From positions 1,976,011 through 2,040,010 of the forward strand of contig NC_019977.1 in assembly GCF_000328665.1 (NCBI RefSeq): a stretch of DNA of 64,000 nt, written 5' to 3'. The stretch is from Methanomethylovorans hollandica DSM 15978 (GTDB taxonomy: Archaea > Halobacteriota > Methanosarcinia > Methanosarcinales > Methanosarcinaceae). Every line of letters starts with the position of its first letter. Position 1 is the first letter of the stretch. The position numbers were made by a program, and so were the translations under genes. The notes under the pieces are model-generated. The model did no database searches. It worked only from the letters and a program-made list of their open reading frames with translations, and was not told where the DNA came from. Of this stretch, positions 36,040 through 45,567 are shown piece by piece.

Positions 36040-37841
36040 CTCTTCACCTCCAATATTGCCCCAAACTTACATATCTGGGCACATACACCGCATCCCGTAC
36101 ACATGTTGTTGATCCTCGCACGTTTAAGTTCATTATCGAATTCTGTTGCAGGACAGCCAAACCTAACGCAGGACTTGCAGCCTGTACATTTCTCCTGATC
36201 CACTGAAAATGCTGGTTTTCTGGCTCCTGATCTTCTCAGATCGATCACACATGGCTGCCTTGCTATCACAACAGAGGTACCTTTGTAGTCCCTGGAGCGT
36301 CTGAACACATCCTCAGTAGACGCCAGATCATAGGGATCGACCACTTCCACGAATTCCGCTCCTAGAGAACGGCATATATCAGATATAGACACCGCTACCG
36401 TGGATTCGCCAACAGCCGTTTTGCCCATTCCGGGATTTGGCTGATGACCGGTCATGGCAGTGACCCTGTTATCCATAATAGTTACTGTGATATCCGCCTT
36501 ATTATATACTGCATTGAGCAAGCCGTTCATGCCTGTGTGGAAGAACGTGGAATCACCGATGGAACAACATATAGGATGTTCCTCTCCTGCATGATATATT
36601 CCTGAAGATACAGTAATGCTTGCGCCCATACATAATGTAGTGTCTACAGCACCTGACTGTACTCCAAGAGTGTAGCAACCAATATCACTTGGATAAATTC
36701 CGTCTTTCCCAAAAACCTTCTTCATAACATGGAAAGCAGCTCTGTGGGCGCAACCGGGGCACAATACAGGAGGACGCGAAGGGAGTTGAAGGCCCACATC
36801 ATTAACCTGCCGAGAAGGTTCAGGTAGCTCGAAAGCCTTTGAGATGGCATCCATACATATATCAACATTCAACTCCCCATGCCTGGGAACAAGACCCTCT
36901 AATTTCCCCAGAACCTTTACTCCGATACCATGCTTCTGTGCCATGATACGTATTTCATCTTCTAACACCGGCTCAAGTTCCTCTATCACAAGCACTGTGT
37001 CTGCATGCTCCAACATACCGGTAATCTTGTCCTCAGGAGCCGGATATGCACATATTTTTAGGAAAGATGCATCCAGACCTATTCTTTTTATGGCTTCCCT
37101 GGCATAGACAGAAGCTACGCCTGAAGATACAACACCTATTTTCGATCCTGTCTTGAGTTCAAGCTGGTTCCATGGGGAATTCTCAAGCTCTTTTCTGATG
37201 TCCTCGTACACCTGCAACACATAAGGATGTCTTAGCCTTGCATTCTTAGGCATCATTATCCATCTTTCAGGGATCTTTTCGAACTTTACCTGCGGCCTCT
37301 GTTCAGTTATATCCCCAAGTTCCACATCAGACTTGCCGTGAGAGATACGGGTAGTAGGTCTGAAAATAGCAGCCGTCTGGAACAAATTAGACAACCTGAA
37401 AGCATCCGGTATCATATCCTTTGCCTCCTGGGGATTTGAAGGATCAAAACAGGGCATCAGCGCGAACTGGGCATATTTACGAGTATCCTGTTCGTTTTGA
37501 GAGGAATGACATGAAGGATCATCCGCAGAGATTATTATCATTGAACCTTTAACACCCATATAAGAGAGGGTCATAAGTGGATCTGCAGCTACATTAAGAC
37601 CCACGTGCTTCATGGTGACTACAGATCTTACACCTGCAATAGCAGCCCCTGCAGCCACTTCAAAGGCTACTTTTTCATTAACCGACCATTCCACATAGAA
37701 ATCCCTGTTTTCCATTGCTGCCAGAGTATCTATGATCTCCGATGAAGGAGTGCCCGGATAACCAGCAATTACCTGGCCACCTCCTTCTACAATGCCCCGT
37801 GCTATAGCGACATTACCTAGCATGAATTCACGTGTGCTCAT
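36036..37841 (-). CDS. iorA: Indolepyruvate ferredoxin oxidoreductase, alpha subunit
   Basis: A 601-residue subunit holding thiamine diphosphate and Fe-S clusters. The N-terminal domain begins MLGNVAIARGIVEGGGQVIA and GYPGTPSSEIIDT. The TPP-binding segment GDSTFFHTGMNGLLNAVYNK ends in IMDN at about residue 455. The C-terminus carries CTGCKSCVRFGCP and CTGCGVCAQICKF, a 2[4Fe-4S] domain in which the first motif has the usual loose spacing. Length is normal. The enzyme is cytoplasmic and works with IorB. The promoter probably lies in 37842-38040. Confidence 0.94.
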   Translation of the reverse strand: MSTREFMLGNVAIARGIVEGGGQVIAGYPGTPSSEIIDTLAAMENRDFYVEWSVNEKVAFEVAAGAAIAGVRSVVTMKHVGLNVAADPLMTLSYMGVKGSMIIISADDPSCHSSQNEQDTRKYAQFALMPCFDPSNPQEAKDMIPDAFRLSNLFQTAAIFRPTTRISHGKSDVELGDITEQRPQVKFEKIPERWIMMPKNARLRHPYVLQVYEDIRKELENSPWNQLELKTGSKIGVVSSGVASVYAREAIKRIGLDASFLKICAYPAPEDKITGMLEHADTVLVIEELEPVLEDEIRIMAQKHGIGVKVLGKLEGLVPRHGELNVDICMDAISKAFELPEPSRQVNDVGLQLPSRPPVLCPGCAHRAAFHVMKKVFGKDGIYPSDIGCYTLGVQSGAVDTTLCMGASITVSSGIYHAGEEHPICCSIGDSTFFHTGMNGLLNAVYNKADITVTIMDNRVTAMTGHQPNPGMGKTAVGESTVAVSISDICRSLGAEFVEVVDPYDLASTEDVFRRSRDYKGTSVVIARQPCVIDLRRSGARKPAFSVDQEKCTGCKSCVRFGCPATEFDNELKRARINNMCTGCGVCAQICKFGAILEVKR

Positions 37842-38058
37842 GTCAATCTCCTGCTACCCCTTACAGAGCAATTATTGATAAATATATCTAAAATTGGAAA
37901 TGATGATCTAGTTAATTCATTATATACAGAGTTTTTATACGTGTCAGGCCATTATCGATAAGTATAAGACTTAAGAACTAATTGCAATATCAGTTAGTCT
38001 ATAATCCGAAGAAAATGAGATATCCCTCTTTAAGGAACATGTTCAGGTGGTCCGATCC

Positions 38059-39420
38059 ATGGTAACAGAGATAGAAGCAAAGGTGATCGAAGCTAAAAAA
38101 GCATCAATCACACTTGCAAGTGTGAGCACGGATATGAAGAACCGTGCACTTGAGGAGATGGCAAATGCGCTGGATATTAACAGGCAAGCCATACTTTCAG
38201 CTAATGTAAGAGACCTGGAAGCCGCTGAGAAAGCCCAGAGAAAAGGTGAACTTTCCCAGGCAATGGTAGACAGGCTTAAGGTCAGCGACAGTAAGATAGA
38301 TGGTATGATGGCCGGCATCAGAGATGTGATACATCTCGAAGACCTCGTAGGAAGAACGATGAGTTCTCTTGAACTTGATAATGGTCTGGAGCTTTATCAG
38401 GTAAGCTGTCCGATCGGTCTGATCGGAGTTATATTTGAATCCAGACCGGATGTTGTTCCTCAGATAATGGCACTTTGTCTGAAAAGTGGTAATTCCACTG
38501 TGTTCAAAGGCGGAAGCGAGGCACTTAACTCGAACAGGACTATCTTCAATATATTGGTAGAAGCCATCGAGAAAGTCGAAGGCATACCAAAAGGAGCTTT
38601 CCAGCTCATGGAAACCAGGGAAGAGGTAATGGATATACTGGCCATGGACCCTTACATCGACCTGCTCATACCCAGAGGATCTAACTCCTTCGTAAAGTTT
38701 ATCCAGGACAATACAAAAATACCAGTCCTTGGCCACGCCGATGGAATATGTCATGTATATGTGGATGATGAAGCTGACCTGGCAAAAGCCTATAATATCT
38801 GTTTCGATTCAAAAGTGCAGTATGCTGCCGTGTGCAATGCCATGGAAACTTTACTGGTACATGAAAAGATCGCAGAGAAATTTCTGCCTAAAATGGCTCA
38901 GATGCTGGAAGGTGCAAGTGTTGAATTGCGCTGCGACAATAGATCGTTTGAGATATTAGAACAGATAGACTTTATTAATAAACTAGTGCGTGCCATAGAA
39001 GAAGACTGGTCTACCGAGTATAATGACCTAATTCTGTCTATAAAAGTAGTCAACTCGATAGAAGAAGCTATTGAACATATCAATACTTATGGTTCCCACC
39101 ACACTGATGCTATAGTTACCGAAAACAAGAAGAAAAAGAAAAAGTTCGCTGACTTTGTAGACTCCTCCAGCGTCATGATAAACGCATCTACAAGGTTTGC
39201 CGATGGTTTCAGATATGGTAAAGGAGCAGAAGTAGGTATAAGCACTAACAAGATACATGCCAGAGGACCTGTGGGCATGGAAGGTCTTATGATCTACAAA
39301 TATGTGCTCATAGGAAACGGAGACAAAGTTGCCGACTATGTAGGACCAGCAGCAAAGGAATTCACTCACAAAGAGCTAAACAAAAAACTCTCCGATGTCA
39401 TAACAGAAAATAAAGTGTGA
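38059..39420 (+). CDS. proA: Gamma-glutamyl phosphate reductase
   Basis: About 453 residues; the second enzyme of proline synthesis, making glutamate semialdehyde with NADPH. Catalytic cysteine region VQYAAVCNAMETLLVHE; other signatures are IFESRPDVVPQIMALCLKSG and LIPRGSNSFVKFI. GGTGG at 38046-38050 places the start at ATG 38059 rather than the GTG at 38047. A TATA-like TTTTTATACG lies near 37931. It precedes proB by seven bases in the same operon, the reverse of the more common proBA order. Confidence 0.93.
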   Translation: MVTEIEAKVIEAKKASITLASVSTDMKNRALEEMANALDINRQAILSANVRDLEAAEKAQRKGELSQAMVDRLKVSDSKIDGMMAGIRDVIHLEDLVGRTMSSLELDNGLELYQVSCPIGLIGVIFESRPDVVPQIMALCLKSGNSTVFKGGSEALNSNRTIFNILVEAIEKVEGIPKGAFQLMETREEVMDILAMDPYIDLLIPRGSNSFVKFIQDNTKIPVLGHADGICHVYVDDEADLAKAYNICFDSKVQYAAVCNAMETLLVHEKIAEKFLPKMAQMLEGASVELRCDNRSFEILEQIDFINKLVRAIEEDWSTEYNDLILSIKVVNSIEEAIEHINTYGSHHTDAIVTENKKKKKKFADFVDSSSVMINASTRFADGFRYGKGAEVGISTNKIHARGPVGMEGLMIYKYVLIGNGDKVADYVGPAAKEFTHKELNKKLSDVITENKV

Positions 39421-39427
39421 AGAGGCA

Positions 39428-40558
39428 ATGTTCTTGAGCAGCAGGAAAGAGCTTTTAGGCAACATAAACAAAATTGTGGTGAAAATAGGGACTACATCAA
39501 TAAACCAGGATGATGGTAAAATTAGCCCGGCTTTCTTAGACTCTATAGCTTCCCAAGTTTCCAACCTGCATAATGCCGGCAAAAAAGTGATAATAGTAAG
39601 CTCTGGCTCTATTGGACTTGGCGTGGATGTACTGGACCTTGACTCAAGACCACGGGAAATACCTGTAAGACAAGCTGCAGCAGCTGTTGGACAGAGCATA
39701 CTCATGCAGGAATGGAGTAAAGCCTTCAGCAAGTATGGACTGAAAGTAGCTCAGTTGCTCCTTACTTATGATTCCTTTTCTAACAGATTAACATACCTCA
39801 ATCTCAGGAACAGTATGCACACCCTCCTTAGTTACGGAGTTATCCCCATCATAAATGAGAATGACCCAATATGCGTACATGAGATAGAAGCTACTTTTGG
39901 GGATAATGACAAGCTCTCTGCCATGGTTGCAAGTAAAACAGAAGCAGAGCTTCTGATAATCCTCTCGGATATTGACGGGCTCTATGACAAGAATCCACAC
40001 AACAATCATGGTGCTAAACTGCTCCACCTTGTAGAAGAGATTACTCCTGAAGTGGAAAGCTATGGAGGAAATCCAACAAGCCTTAAGGGCGTGGGAGGCA
40101 TGCGAACAAAGATAATGGCTGCCAAGATCTGCGGCCTTTCCGGATGCCACACGATGATCGCTAGCAGCAGAGAAAAAGATATCTTGCTCAGGTTGCTAGA
40201 TGGTGAGGAAATAGGTACGCTATTCATGGCGAACAAGGAAGTCCACACAAACAGAATACGCTGGATCTTATTATCAAAATCCTGCGGTTCAGTGGAAGTT
40301 GACGAGGGTGCAAAAGAAGCCATTGAGAATAGTATGAGTCTCTTACCTTCCGGAATAACTAATGTTGAAGGTGATTTCAGAAGAGGGGATATCATCGAAA
40401 TTAAATCCAGAGGAGAAGTCTTTGCGAAAGGTATCACTGATTACTCATCAACTGAGCTTGCAAAGATAAAAGGTCAACACACAAACCAGATAATAGATAT
40501 CCTTGGATACAAGAATTACAACCATGTGATCAAAAAAGAGAACATTGGACTGTACTGA
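39428..40558 (+). CDS. proB: Glutamate 5-kinase
   Basis: A 376-residue enzyme that phosphorylates glutamate, the first step to proline. Amino-acid-kinase domain: IVVKIGTTSINQDDGKIS, IVSSGSIGLGVDVL, and SDIDGLYDKNPHNN. A C-terminal PUA domain follows from about residue 280 (GSVEVDEGAKEAIENSMSLL). The PUA-containing long form is usual. It follows proA directly; no proC is present in this window. Confidence 0.93.
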   Translation: MFLSSRKELLGNINKIVVKIGTTSINQDDGKISPAFLDSIASQVSNLHNAGKKVIIVSSGSIGLGVDVLDLDSRPREIPVRQAAAAVGQSILMQEWSKAFSKYGLKVAQLLLTYDSFSNRLTYLNLRNSMHTLLSYGVIPIINENDPICVHEIEATFGDNDKLSAMVASKTEAELLIILSDIDGLYDKNPHNNHGAKLLHLVEEITPEVESYGGNPTSLKGVGGMRTKIMAAKICGLSGCHTMIASSREKDILLRLLDGEEIGTLFMANKEVHTNRIRWILLSKSCGSVEVDEGAKEAIENSMSLLPSGITNVEGDFRRGDIIEIKSRGEVFAKGITDYSSTELAKIKGQHTNQIIDILGYKNYNHVIKKENIGLY

Positions 40559-40692
40559 AGATCACTTCGCTTTCTCCGGATCTCTTCTATGGCTAAATAA
40601 AACAAAAAAATTTTATTTTTATTTTGGTAGCACTCCATAAATTATAACTTCAAGAACAACATAAGCAGCCTCATAGGGTAGAAAGTGGCTTT

Positions 40693-42054
40693 ATGGAAAA
40701 CGATTTACTTAAAGATTTGAAAGAAGCCGTTCTGGAAAGTATAAGTCCAAAAACTGAAGAAAGAGCTTATCTGAAAGAGATCGCAGAATTGCTTATAAAA
40801 AAAATTGATCGTATAGCCTGCTCAATGAACCTGAAGGATGTTTCTGCAAAACTGGTTGGTTCAGCTGCCAGAAATACCTGGATATCGGGTACACATGACC
40901 TGGACATATTTATTATGTTCCCTGGCGATGCCAGCCGGGCAGAGCTTGAAAAAAAAGGACTGATCATCGCAAGAATGATAGCTGAAGAATCCGAGAGTTT
41001 TGAAGAACGCTATGCAGAACATCCTTACATAAATATGAGATATAGAGGGTTCGATGTGGACATTGTTCCCTGTTTCAGAGTGGATTCGGCCTCTTGCATA
41101 AGGTCTGCTGTAGATAGAACACCTTTTCATAACGAATTTATAAAAGAGAATATTCAGGGACTTGAAAAAGAGGTACTGCTCTTAAAACAGTTCATGAAAG
41201 GAACAGGTGTATATGGTTCAGAACTTAGAACACAGGGTTTCTCAGGTTACCTCACAGAGCTGCTTGTGATAAAATATGGTTCTTTCGAAAATGTGATCAG
41301 ATCTGCCTGCGACTGGCAGCCTGGAACATATATTGACCTTAATTCTCATGGAATTATGAAACATAAAGAACCACTTATTATGGTAGATCCCACTGATCCG
41401 AAACGTAATGTTGCTGCCGCCCTGTCGCTGGATAAATTCTGCATGTTCATTGATTCATGCAGGGAATTTGTATTGCACCCTTCATTGGATATCTTTTTCC
41501 CACGAGCAGTGATACAAATTGATGACATGAAACTTTTCCAGAAACTGAAATCACGTGGTACCGCTTTTATTGCCATAACATTCAAAACACCTGATGTAGT
41601 GGAAGATGTGCTGTATCCACAATTGTATAAGATGGAGCAGGCAGTTGTTGCATTGCTCGAAGAGCATGAATTCAAGGTTCTGAATAAAGGATCATGGGCA
41701 GGACAAAACACAGTGGTCTTACTGGAACTCATATCTGCCAACCTTCCAGCCTTGAGTAAGCACAGGGGCCCACCCGTATGGGTACATCAACATGCCGAAA
41801 GCTTCAAAAACAAATATATGGCTGCAGAAGACGTTTTTACATTCTATATCGAAAATGGTATCTATGTAGCAGAAGTTCCCCGGAAATACCCGGATGCATA
41901 TTTACTTTTAAAAGAAAGACTTACTTCGTGTTCTATAGGCAAACAGGTCAGCTTTGCAGTAAAAGATGGATTTAAGGTGCTGAGAGGCAGTGAAATATGC
42001 AGTATTCAGGACCCGAGCTTGAAATTGTTCCTGATGAACTGGCCAGGGATCTAA
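40693..42054 (+). CDS. cca: CCA tRNA nucleotidyltransferase, class I (archaeal)
   Basis: A 453-residue enzyme that adds or repairs the 3'-CCA of tRNAs without a template. The nucleotidyltransferase signature LVGSAARNTWISGTHDLDIF contains the GS and the metal-binding DxD pair (DLD). The archaeal substrate-binding and tail domains follow. Length is as for archaeal class I enzymes. It stands after proAB with a ~130-base gap. It matters here because archaeal tRNA genes, including both in this window, do not encode CCA. Confidence 0.94.
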   Translation: MENDLLKDLKEAVLESISPKTEERAYLKEIAELLIKKIDRIACSMNLKDVSAKLVGSAARNTWISGTHDLDIFIMFPGDASRAELEKKGLIIARMIAEESESFEERYAEHPYINMRYRGFDVDIVPCFRVDSASCIRSAVDRTPFHNEFIKENIQGLEKEVLLLKQFMKGTGVYGSELRTQGFSGYLTELLVIKYGSFENVIRSACDWQPGTYIDLNSHGIMKHKEPLIMVDPTDPKRNVAAALSLDKFCMFIDSCREFVLHPSLDIFFPRAVIQIDDMKLFQKLKSRGTAFIAITFKTPDVVEDVLYPQLYKMEQAVVALLEEHEFKVLNKGSWAGQNTVVLLELISANLPALSKHRGPPVWVHQHAESFKNKYMAAEDVFTFYIENGIYVAEVPRKYPDAYLLLKERLTSCSIGKQVSFAVKDGFKVLRGSEICSIQDPSLKLFLMNWPGI

Positions 42055-42147
42055 TATAGATGACTTTTTTTATATTTAAAGCAGTATTCATTATTACCAA
42101 TTCAACTATTAAATAGTAGAAGATCATTTTTAGAAAAGGGTGATATT

Positions 42148-42342
42148 ATGATATGGGTATTTTCTTCACTTACGGATGAACAGATAAAATCTATCAAAGA
42201 ACTGGAAGGGAAAATGGGTGTAACATTGTTGGCTTTTTCGGGAATTAAAACCAAGTATGCTGACATTTCCGAAGAAGATCTTAAACTTCTCCTTCAAGCT
42301 GAAAAGGACATTGGGGTTTCATTGGTTGCAGTTAATGTGTAA
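42148..42342 (+). CDS. Small conserved-looking protein of unknown function
   Basis: A 64-residue acidic protein beginning MIWVFSSLTDEQIKSIKELE. It appears to be a compact alpha/beta fold: strand, helix, strand (GVTLLAFSGI), helix (SEEDLKLLLQAEKDI) and final strand (GVSLVAVNV). GGGTGAT lies seven bases before the ATG, so it is well translated in appearance. I do not recognise the family. It stands alone between cca and the secreted protein gene. Confidence 0.65.
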   Translation: MIWVFSSLTDEQIKSIKELEGKMGVTLLAFSGIKTKYADISEEDLKLLLQAEKDIGVSLVAVNV

Positions 42343-42710
42343 TGAAAAAGAAGGAAAATAGTTGCAATTTAAACCTTGCAACTTGCCTTTATTCAACAGT
42401 TTGATCATGCCTTTATGAGCCCCTCAAATCCATATTTAAGCAATTATTTAGCTTCAATTCAGGCATTCTATGATAGACGTCTATTTTTTATTGACGACAC
42501 TGCAGTAAGTCTTAAGAAGAAAGCATGACCTGCTCCCAACATCTGATGCTTTAACATCTTAATAGAGATCAGAAAACAAACATATAAGAAAGTGTAGAAA
42601 ATAATATAGCATAGTAATATACTTGTAATCTATAGAACCAAAGACTAAAGATCATGGACTGAAAAACAAAGAAAAATATGAATAATATATCTCTTAAAGG
42701 AGGATTTTTC

Positions 42711-43307
42711 ATGGGGAGAAAAAACAATCTGTTCCACAGGGCATGTATTGTATTGATGCTACTTTTTGTATCATCGTTTGTTGCTTGCGGGGTATCAGTT
42801 GCAGCGGAAGATACAAACGACATGGTCAACAGTGATATAGACCTGCAGATCTCTGAACAGCCGAACAAGAATAATATGACAGAGGCTGAAGAGAAGTTGA
42901 GCACGGATCTGCTTGAACTTCTGAGAACAACAAGACCAGGATCATCAACCGGAGCTATTATTAACTCAGATGAACAGGACCTTGTACATGTATATGTTTA
43001 CCTGTATAAAGGTAACAACACCGATGTTATAGCACCTATAGTACAGGAGATCACCAACTGGGACGAGGAAACTTCAGTAGCTGTTGCATGGGTAAGTGTA
43101 AACAGGCTGGAAGAGCTTGCCTTGCTTGAAGAAGTAAAAAACATAAGAACGGTAATTCCTCCTGTAGTGAATAATGGTTCTGCTACAAACGAAGATAACA
43201 TAAGTACTGATGCTGAAAAGGGTAACTATCTTGAAGACGGGAACTGGATAAAAATAATAGGGGTACTCCTTTTTACTGCAATAGTATTTAAAAAGAGATC
43301 TGAATGA
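42711..43307 (+). CDS. Secreted, C-terminally anchored protein of unknown function
   Basis: About 198 residues starting at ATG 42711, with AAAGGAGG seven bases upstream (the frame opens 11 codons earlier without such a site). A signal peptide (CIVLMLLFVSSFVACGVSVA, cut after VAA or AEA) is followed by an acidic spacer. A domain then appears with VHVYVYLYKGNN and AWVSVNRLEELALLEEVKNI; it resembles inhibitor-I9-like or FlaF-like modules seen in archaeal surface proteins, where successive residues contrast a strand with a VNxxEExxxLExVKxI motif. The C-terminus has a hydrophobic helix and a basic tail (FKKRSE), which is like a membrane anchor. Function unknown; it is probably exposed on the cell surface. 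Confidence 0.65.
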   Translation: MGRKNNLFHRACIVLMLLFVSSFVACGVSVAAEDTNDMVNSDIDLQISEQPNKNNMTEAEEKLSTDLLELLRTTRPGSSTGAIINSDEQDLVHVYVYLYKGNNTDVIAPIVQEITNWDEETSVAVAWVSVNRLEELALLEEVKNIRTVIPPVVNNGSATNEDNISTDAEKGNYLEDGNWIKIIGVLLFTAIVFKKRSE

Positions 43308-43368
43308 CAGTGTTTTATGCTGCTCCCCTCAGCAGTGTTTTTCATCAGATCACCTTTCTTTTATCAAA

Positions 43369-44208
43369 TCACTTTAACCCTTCAAGTCTTTTCTGATAGA
43401 ACAGATATTGCTGTGCATAACCACAGTACTTGCCAAAGTACATTCTGCCCCACATACCGATCTTGGTCTTGCTCATACCACCCTTGAAGAAGTCCTGGTT
43501 GCCATAGTAGGTCCTGATCACCTTTTCAACATGTGTGTCCACTGGAAAAGCTTCCATTTTCTCAAAAGCGAAGAGAAGGATACAATCTGCCACTTTCTCG
43601 CCTACACCATCAAGCGTCATTAGCTTCTTTTTAGCAGCCTCGTAGTCAAGTTCAAAAAGCTCGGCAAGGTCGATATCCCCATTAACTACCTGTACCGCTG
43701 CCTTTCTTATACGATTTGTTCTAAAACCCAGTCTGCAATCGCACAGATCGGAATCACATGCTATCGCTAATGAGTCTGGTTTTGGAAAACTATAATAGCC
43801 ATCAGCAATTTCCTCACCAAAAATTCTAGATAGCTTGAAAATGCCATTTTTTATATTGGGAATGCTCCAGGCAGTGGCAAGAAGATATGATATCAAACAT
43901 TCCCATGGGTCCTGCCGGATAAGGCGCATTCCCCTGTAACCGCTGATAGCTTCAGCCATGTATTTATCTTTATTTACAGCTTCCATTATACTGTTAAGAT
44001 CATCATCAAATCGGAAATAATTAAGGAAAAAATCCTTCGGCAATATGGAATCGATGTGTACAGCACCTGTTTGTATGTCCTGCCAGGTACGTACCACATC
44101 CCCCCGGACGACACCTGTCCATACATCACCAACCTTGTCCCATCTGAAAACCTGGCCACAATCCAGTGTATAGTCCAGATTGAAATCATCACACTGTAGA
44201 GTATGCAT
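43369..44208 (-). CDS. ogg: 8-oxoguanine DNA glycosylase/lyase, OGG1-like HhH-GPD enzyme
   Basis: About 279 residues. The N-terminal domain (LDYTLDCGQVFRWDKVGDVW) is of OGG1 type. The helix-hairpin-helix LMTLDGVGEKVADCILLFAF contains the catalytic Lys in VGEKVAD, and the following PVDTHVEKVI supplies the catalytic Asp. It removes oxidised purines and nicks the DNA. GGTGAG lies six bases before ATG 44208, the chosen start. Its promoter may be shared with the kinases upstream on the same strand, 11 bases away. Confidence 0.9.
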   Translation of the reverse strand: MHTLQCDDFNLDYTLDCGQVFRWDKVGDVWTGVVRGDVVRTWQDIQTGAVHIDSILPKDFFLNYFRFDDDLNSIMEAVNKDKYMAEAISGYRGMRLIRQDPWECLISYLLATAWSIPNIKNGIFKLSRIFGEEIADGYYSFPKPDSLAIACDSDLCDCRLGFRTNRIRKAAVQVVNGDIDLAELFELDYEAAKKKLMTLDGVGEKVADCILLFAFEKMEAFPVDTHVEKVIRTYYGNQDFFKGGMSKTKIGMWGRMYFGKYCGYAQQYLFYQKRLEGLK

Positions 44209-44218
44209 TGTTCTCACC

Positions 44219-45556
44219 TTACTTTTTCCGCAGTTCCAGCTCCCTGAGAAACATTGAAGCGGTTACAGTATCTCCAAGACCCACAGTGGAAACAGGATCA
44301 TCAGTAAGCAGAGCAGGTATCATGCACACCTGATACTCATTATAAGTTCCTGCTGCACCACGACCTAACTGAACAGCTGCTGTTGCTTCAATGAATCGCT
44401 GCATCTGACCAAGACCAATTTCGCTTTCCTTCATATCTGAAGACATTGACCATAGTTTATTTCGATCATGAAGCTGGCCAGTAGATGCAAAAACTCCTGC
44501 ACATGCCACACCGAAACCCATAGCTTCAAGCTGCTCTTCCGGCAAAATGTCTTTCTGGGAAGATATGCTTAAGATATATTCCCTGGTGTGAACTATCATT
44601 TTCCGAAGACCTGAAGCCACAATACTACGCCTTGCAGCTTCCATTAAGGAAAAAACTTCCATCCGCAATATTTTGGCTGCATCCACCTGATGTATGGAAG
44701 TTAACATGGCAAGCTCATCTTCATTCATACCTATAGAACTTACAAGAGGTGATATCCTGGAAAACACATCCTGGGCGAGAACCGGATTACTAAAATGACC
44801 AAATTCAGCATGTATTGACATGTCATTGTTCATGTGACCCCACACATTTAACTGTTCCATTACTTTGTTGAGTTTGTCCCTGAAAGTAGAACCATCGGGA
44901 TAGGACTCAAGCATCATGTGGAAGCCCGATATAAGAAGACCATCCATTTCACCCGCATGCCTGATGGCATATTCTTCGAAGCAAGGATTGACCAGAAGAG
45001 ACATGTTCATAATGTCATAAGTAGCTATGAAACGGTTCTCCCTTGGTACTGTAAAATGTACATTCCCCCATGCCACCTTATCCCCTTTTTTGAAATCGAA
45101 CACAAAATGTATGGGCTCATCTTCTTCACACCTGGTTTCCTGAGAATATGTACCATCCCCGGGAATAAGAACAGCTTTTTTGGAAAAAAAAGAGAGCTGC
45201 CTTTTTGTGGGTTTCACAACGTTGGCAATTACGAGTTCTGCACCCATTTCCGAGAGTACATTTGCCATTATACCCATATTGCCACCCATCCTCAGTCGGG
45301 ACCCATTGATGAACTTATCCTTAAGAAGTTTGAATGCTTCCGGTCTGTGGACAAGCCATTCTGCACCTGTGCCCTCTTTCATACAGATAAGAAGTCCAGC
45401 AAGAAGATCAGACATGGAGTTTATAACGCCTGTGGGAGTTGCTATTTTTTCCACCAGCTCTGCTGCATCTTCAGAAGCGAGCATATCAGACACTTCCGCT
45501 CCTGTGATGGAATATAAGGCGTCTATATTGGCATTGTATGCGCAGAGTATCTTCAT
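44219..45556 (-). CDS. ADP-dependent sugar kinase paralogue (PFK/GK family)
   Basis: A 445-residue member of the ADP-dependent glucokinase/phosphofructokinase family within the ribokinase superfamily. It begins CAYNANIDALY (sugar binding) and contains MGGNMGIMANVLSEMGAELV. The catalytic GxGD motif is intact (TVGLGDTVTA). It lies 12 bases downstream of a longer paralogue. Two adjacent copies suggest either different sugars or a specialised paralogue. The substrate cannot be assigned from sequence, so I give no symbol. Confidence 0.82.
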   Translation of the reverse strand: MKILCAYNANIDALYSITGAEVSDMLASEDAAELVEKIATPTGVINSMSDLLAGLLICMKEGTGAEWLVHRPEAFKLLKDKFINGSRLRMGGNMGIMANVLSEMGAELVIANVVKPTKRQLSFFSKKAVLIPGDGTYSQETRCEEDEPIHFVFDFKKGDKVAWGNVHFTVPRENRFIATYDIMNMSLLVNPCFEEYAIRHAGEMDGLLISGFHMMLESYPDGSTFRDKLNKVMEQLNVWGHMNNDMSIHAEFGHFSNPVLAQDVFSRISPLVSSIGMNEDELAMLTSIHQVDAAKILRMEVFSLMEAARRSIVASGLRKMIVHTREYILSISSQKDILPEEQLEAMGFGVACAGVFASTGQLHDRNKLWSMSSDMKESEIGLGQMQRFIEATAAVQLGRGAAGTYNEYQVCMIPALLTDDPVSTVGLGDTVTASMFLRELELRKK

Positions 45557-45567
45557 CTCTACTCCTA

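Noticed and set aside
42343-42710. Search for a gene or repeat between the 64-residue protein and the secreted protein
   Set aside because: Only AT-rich DNA with a short inverted sequence around ATAGACGTCTAT was seen; no feature can be supported.
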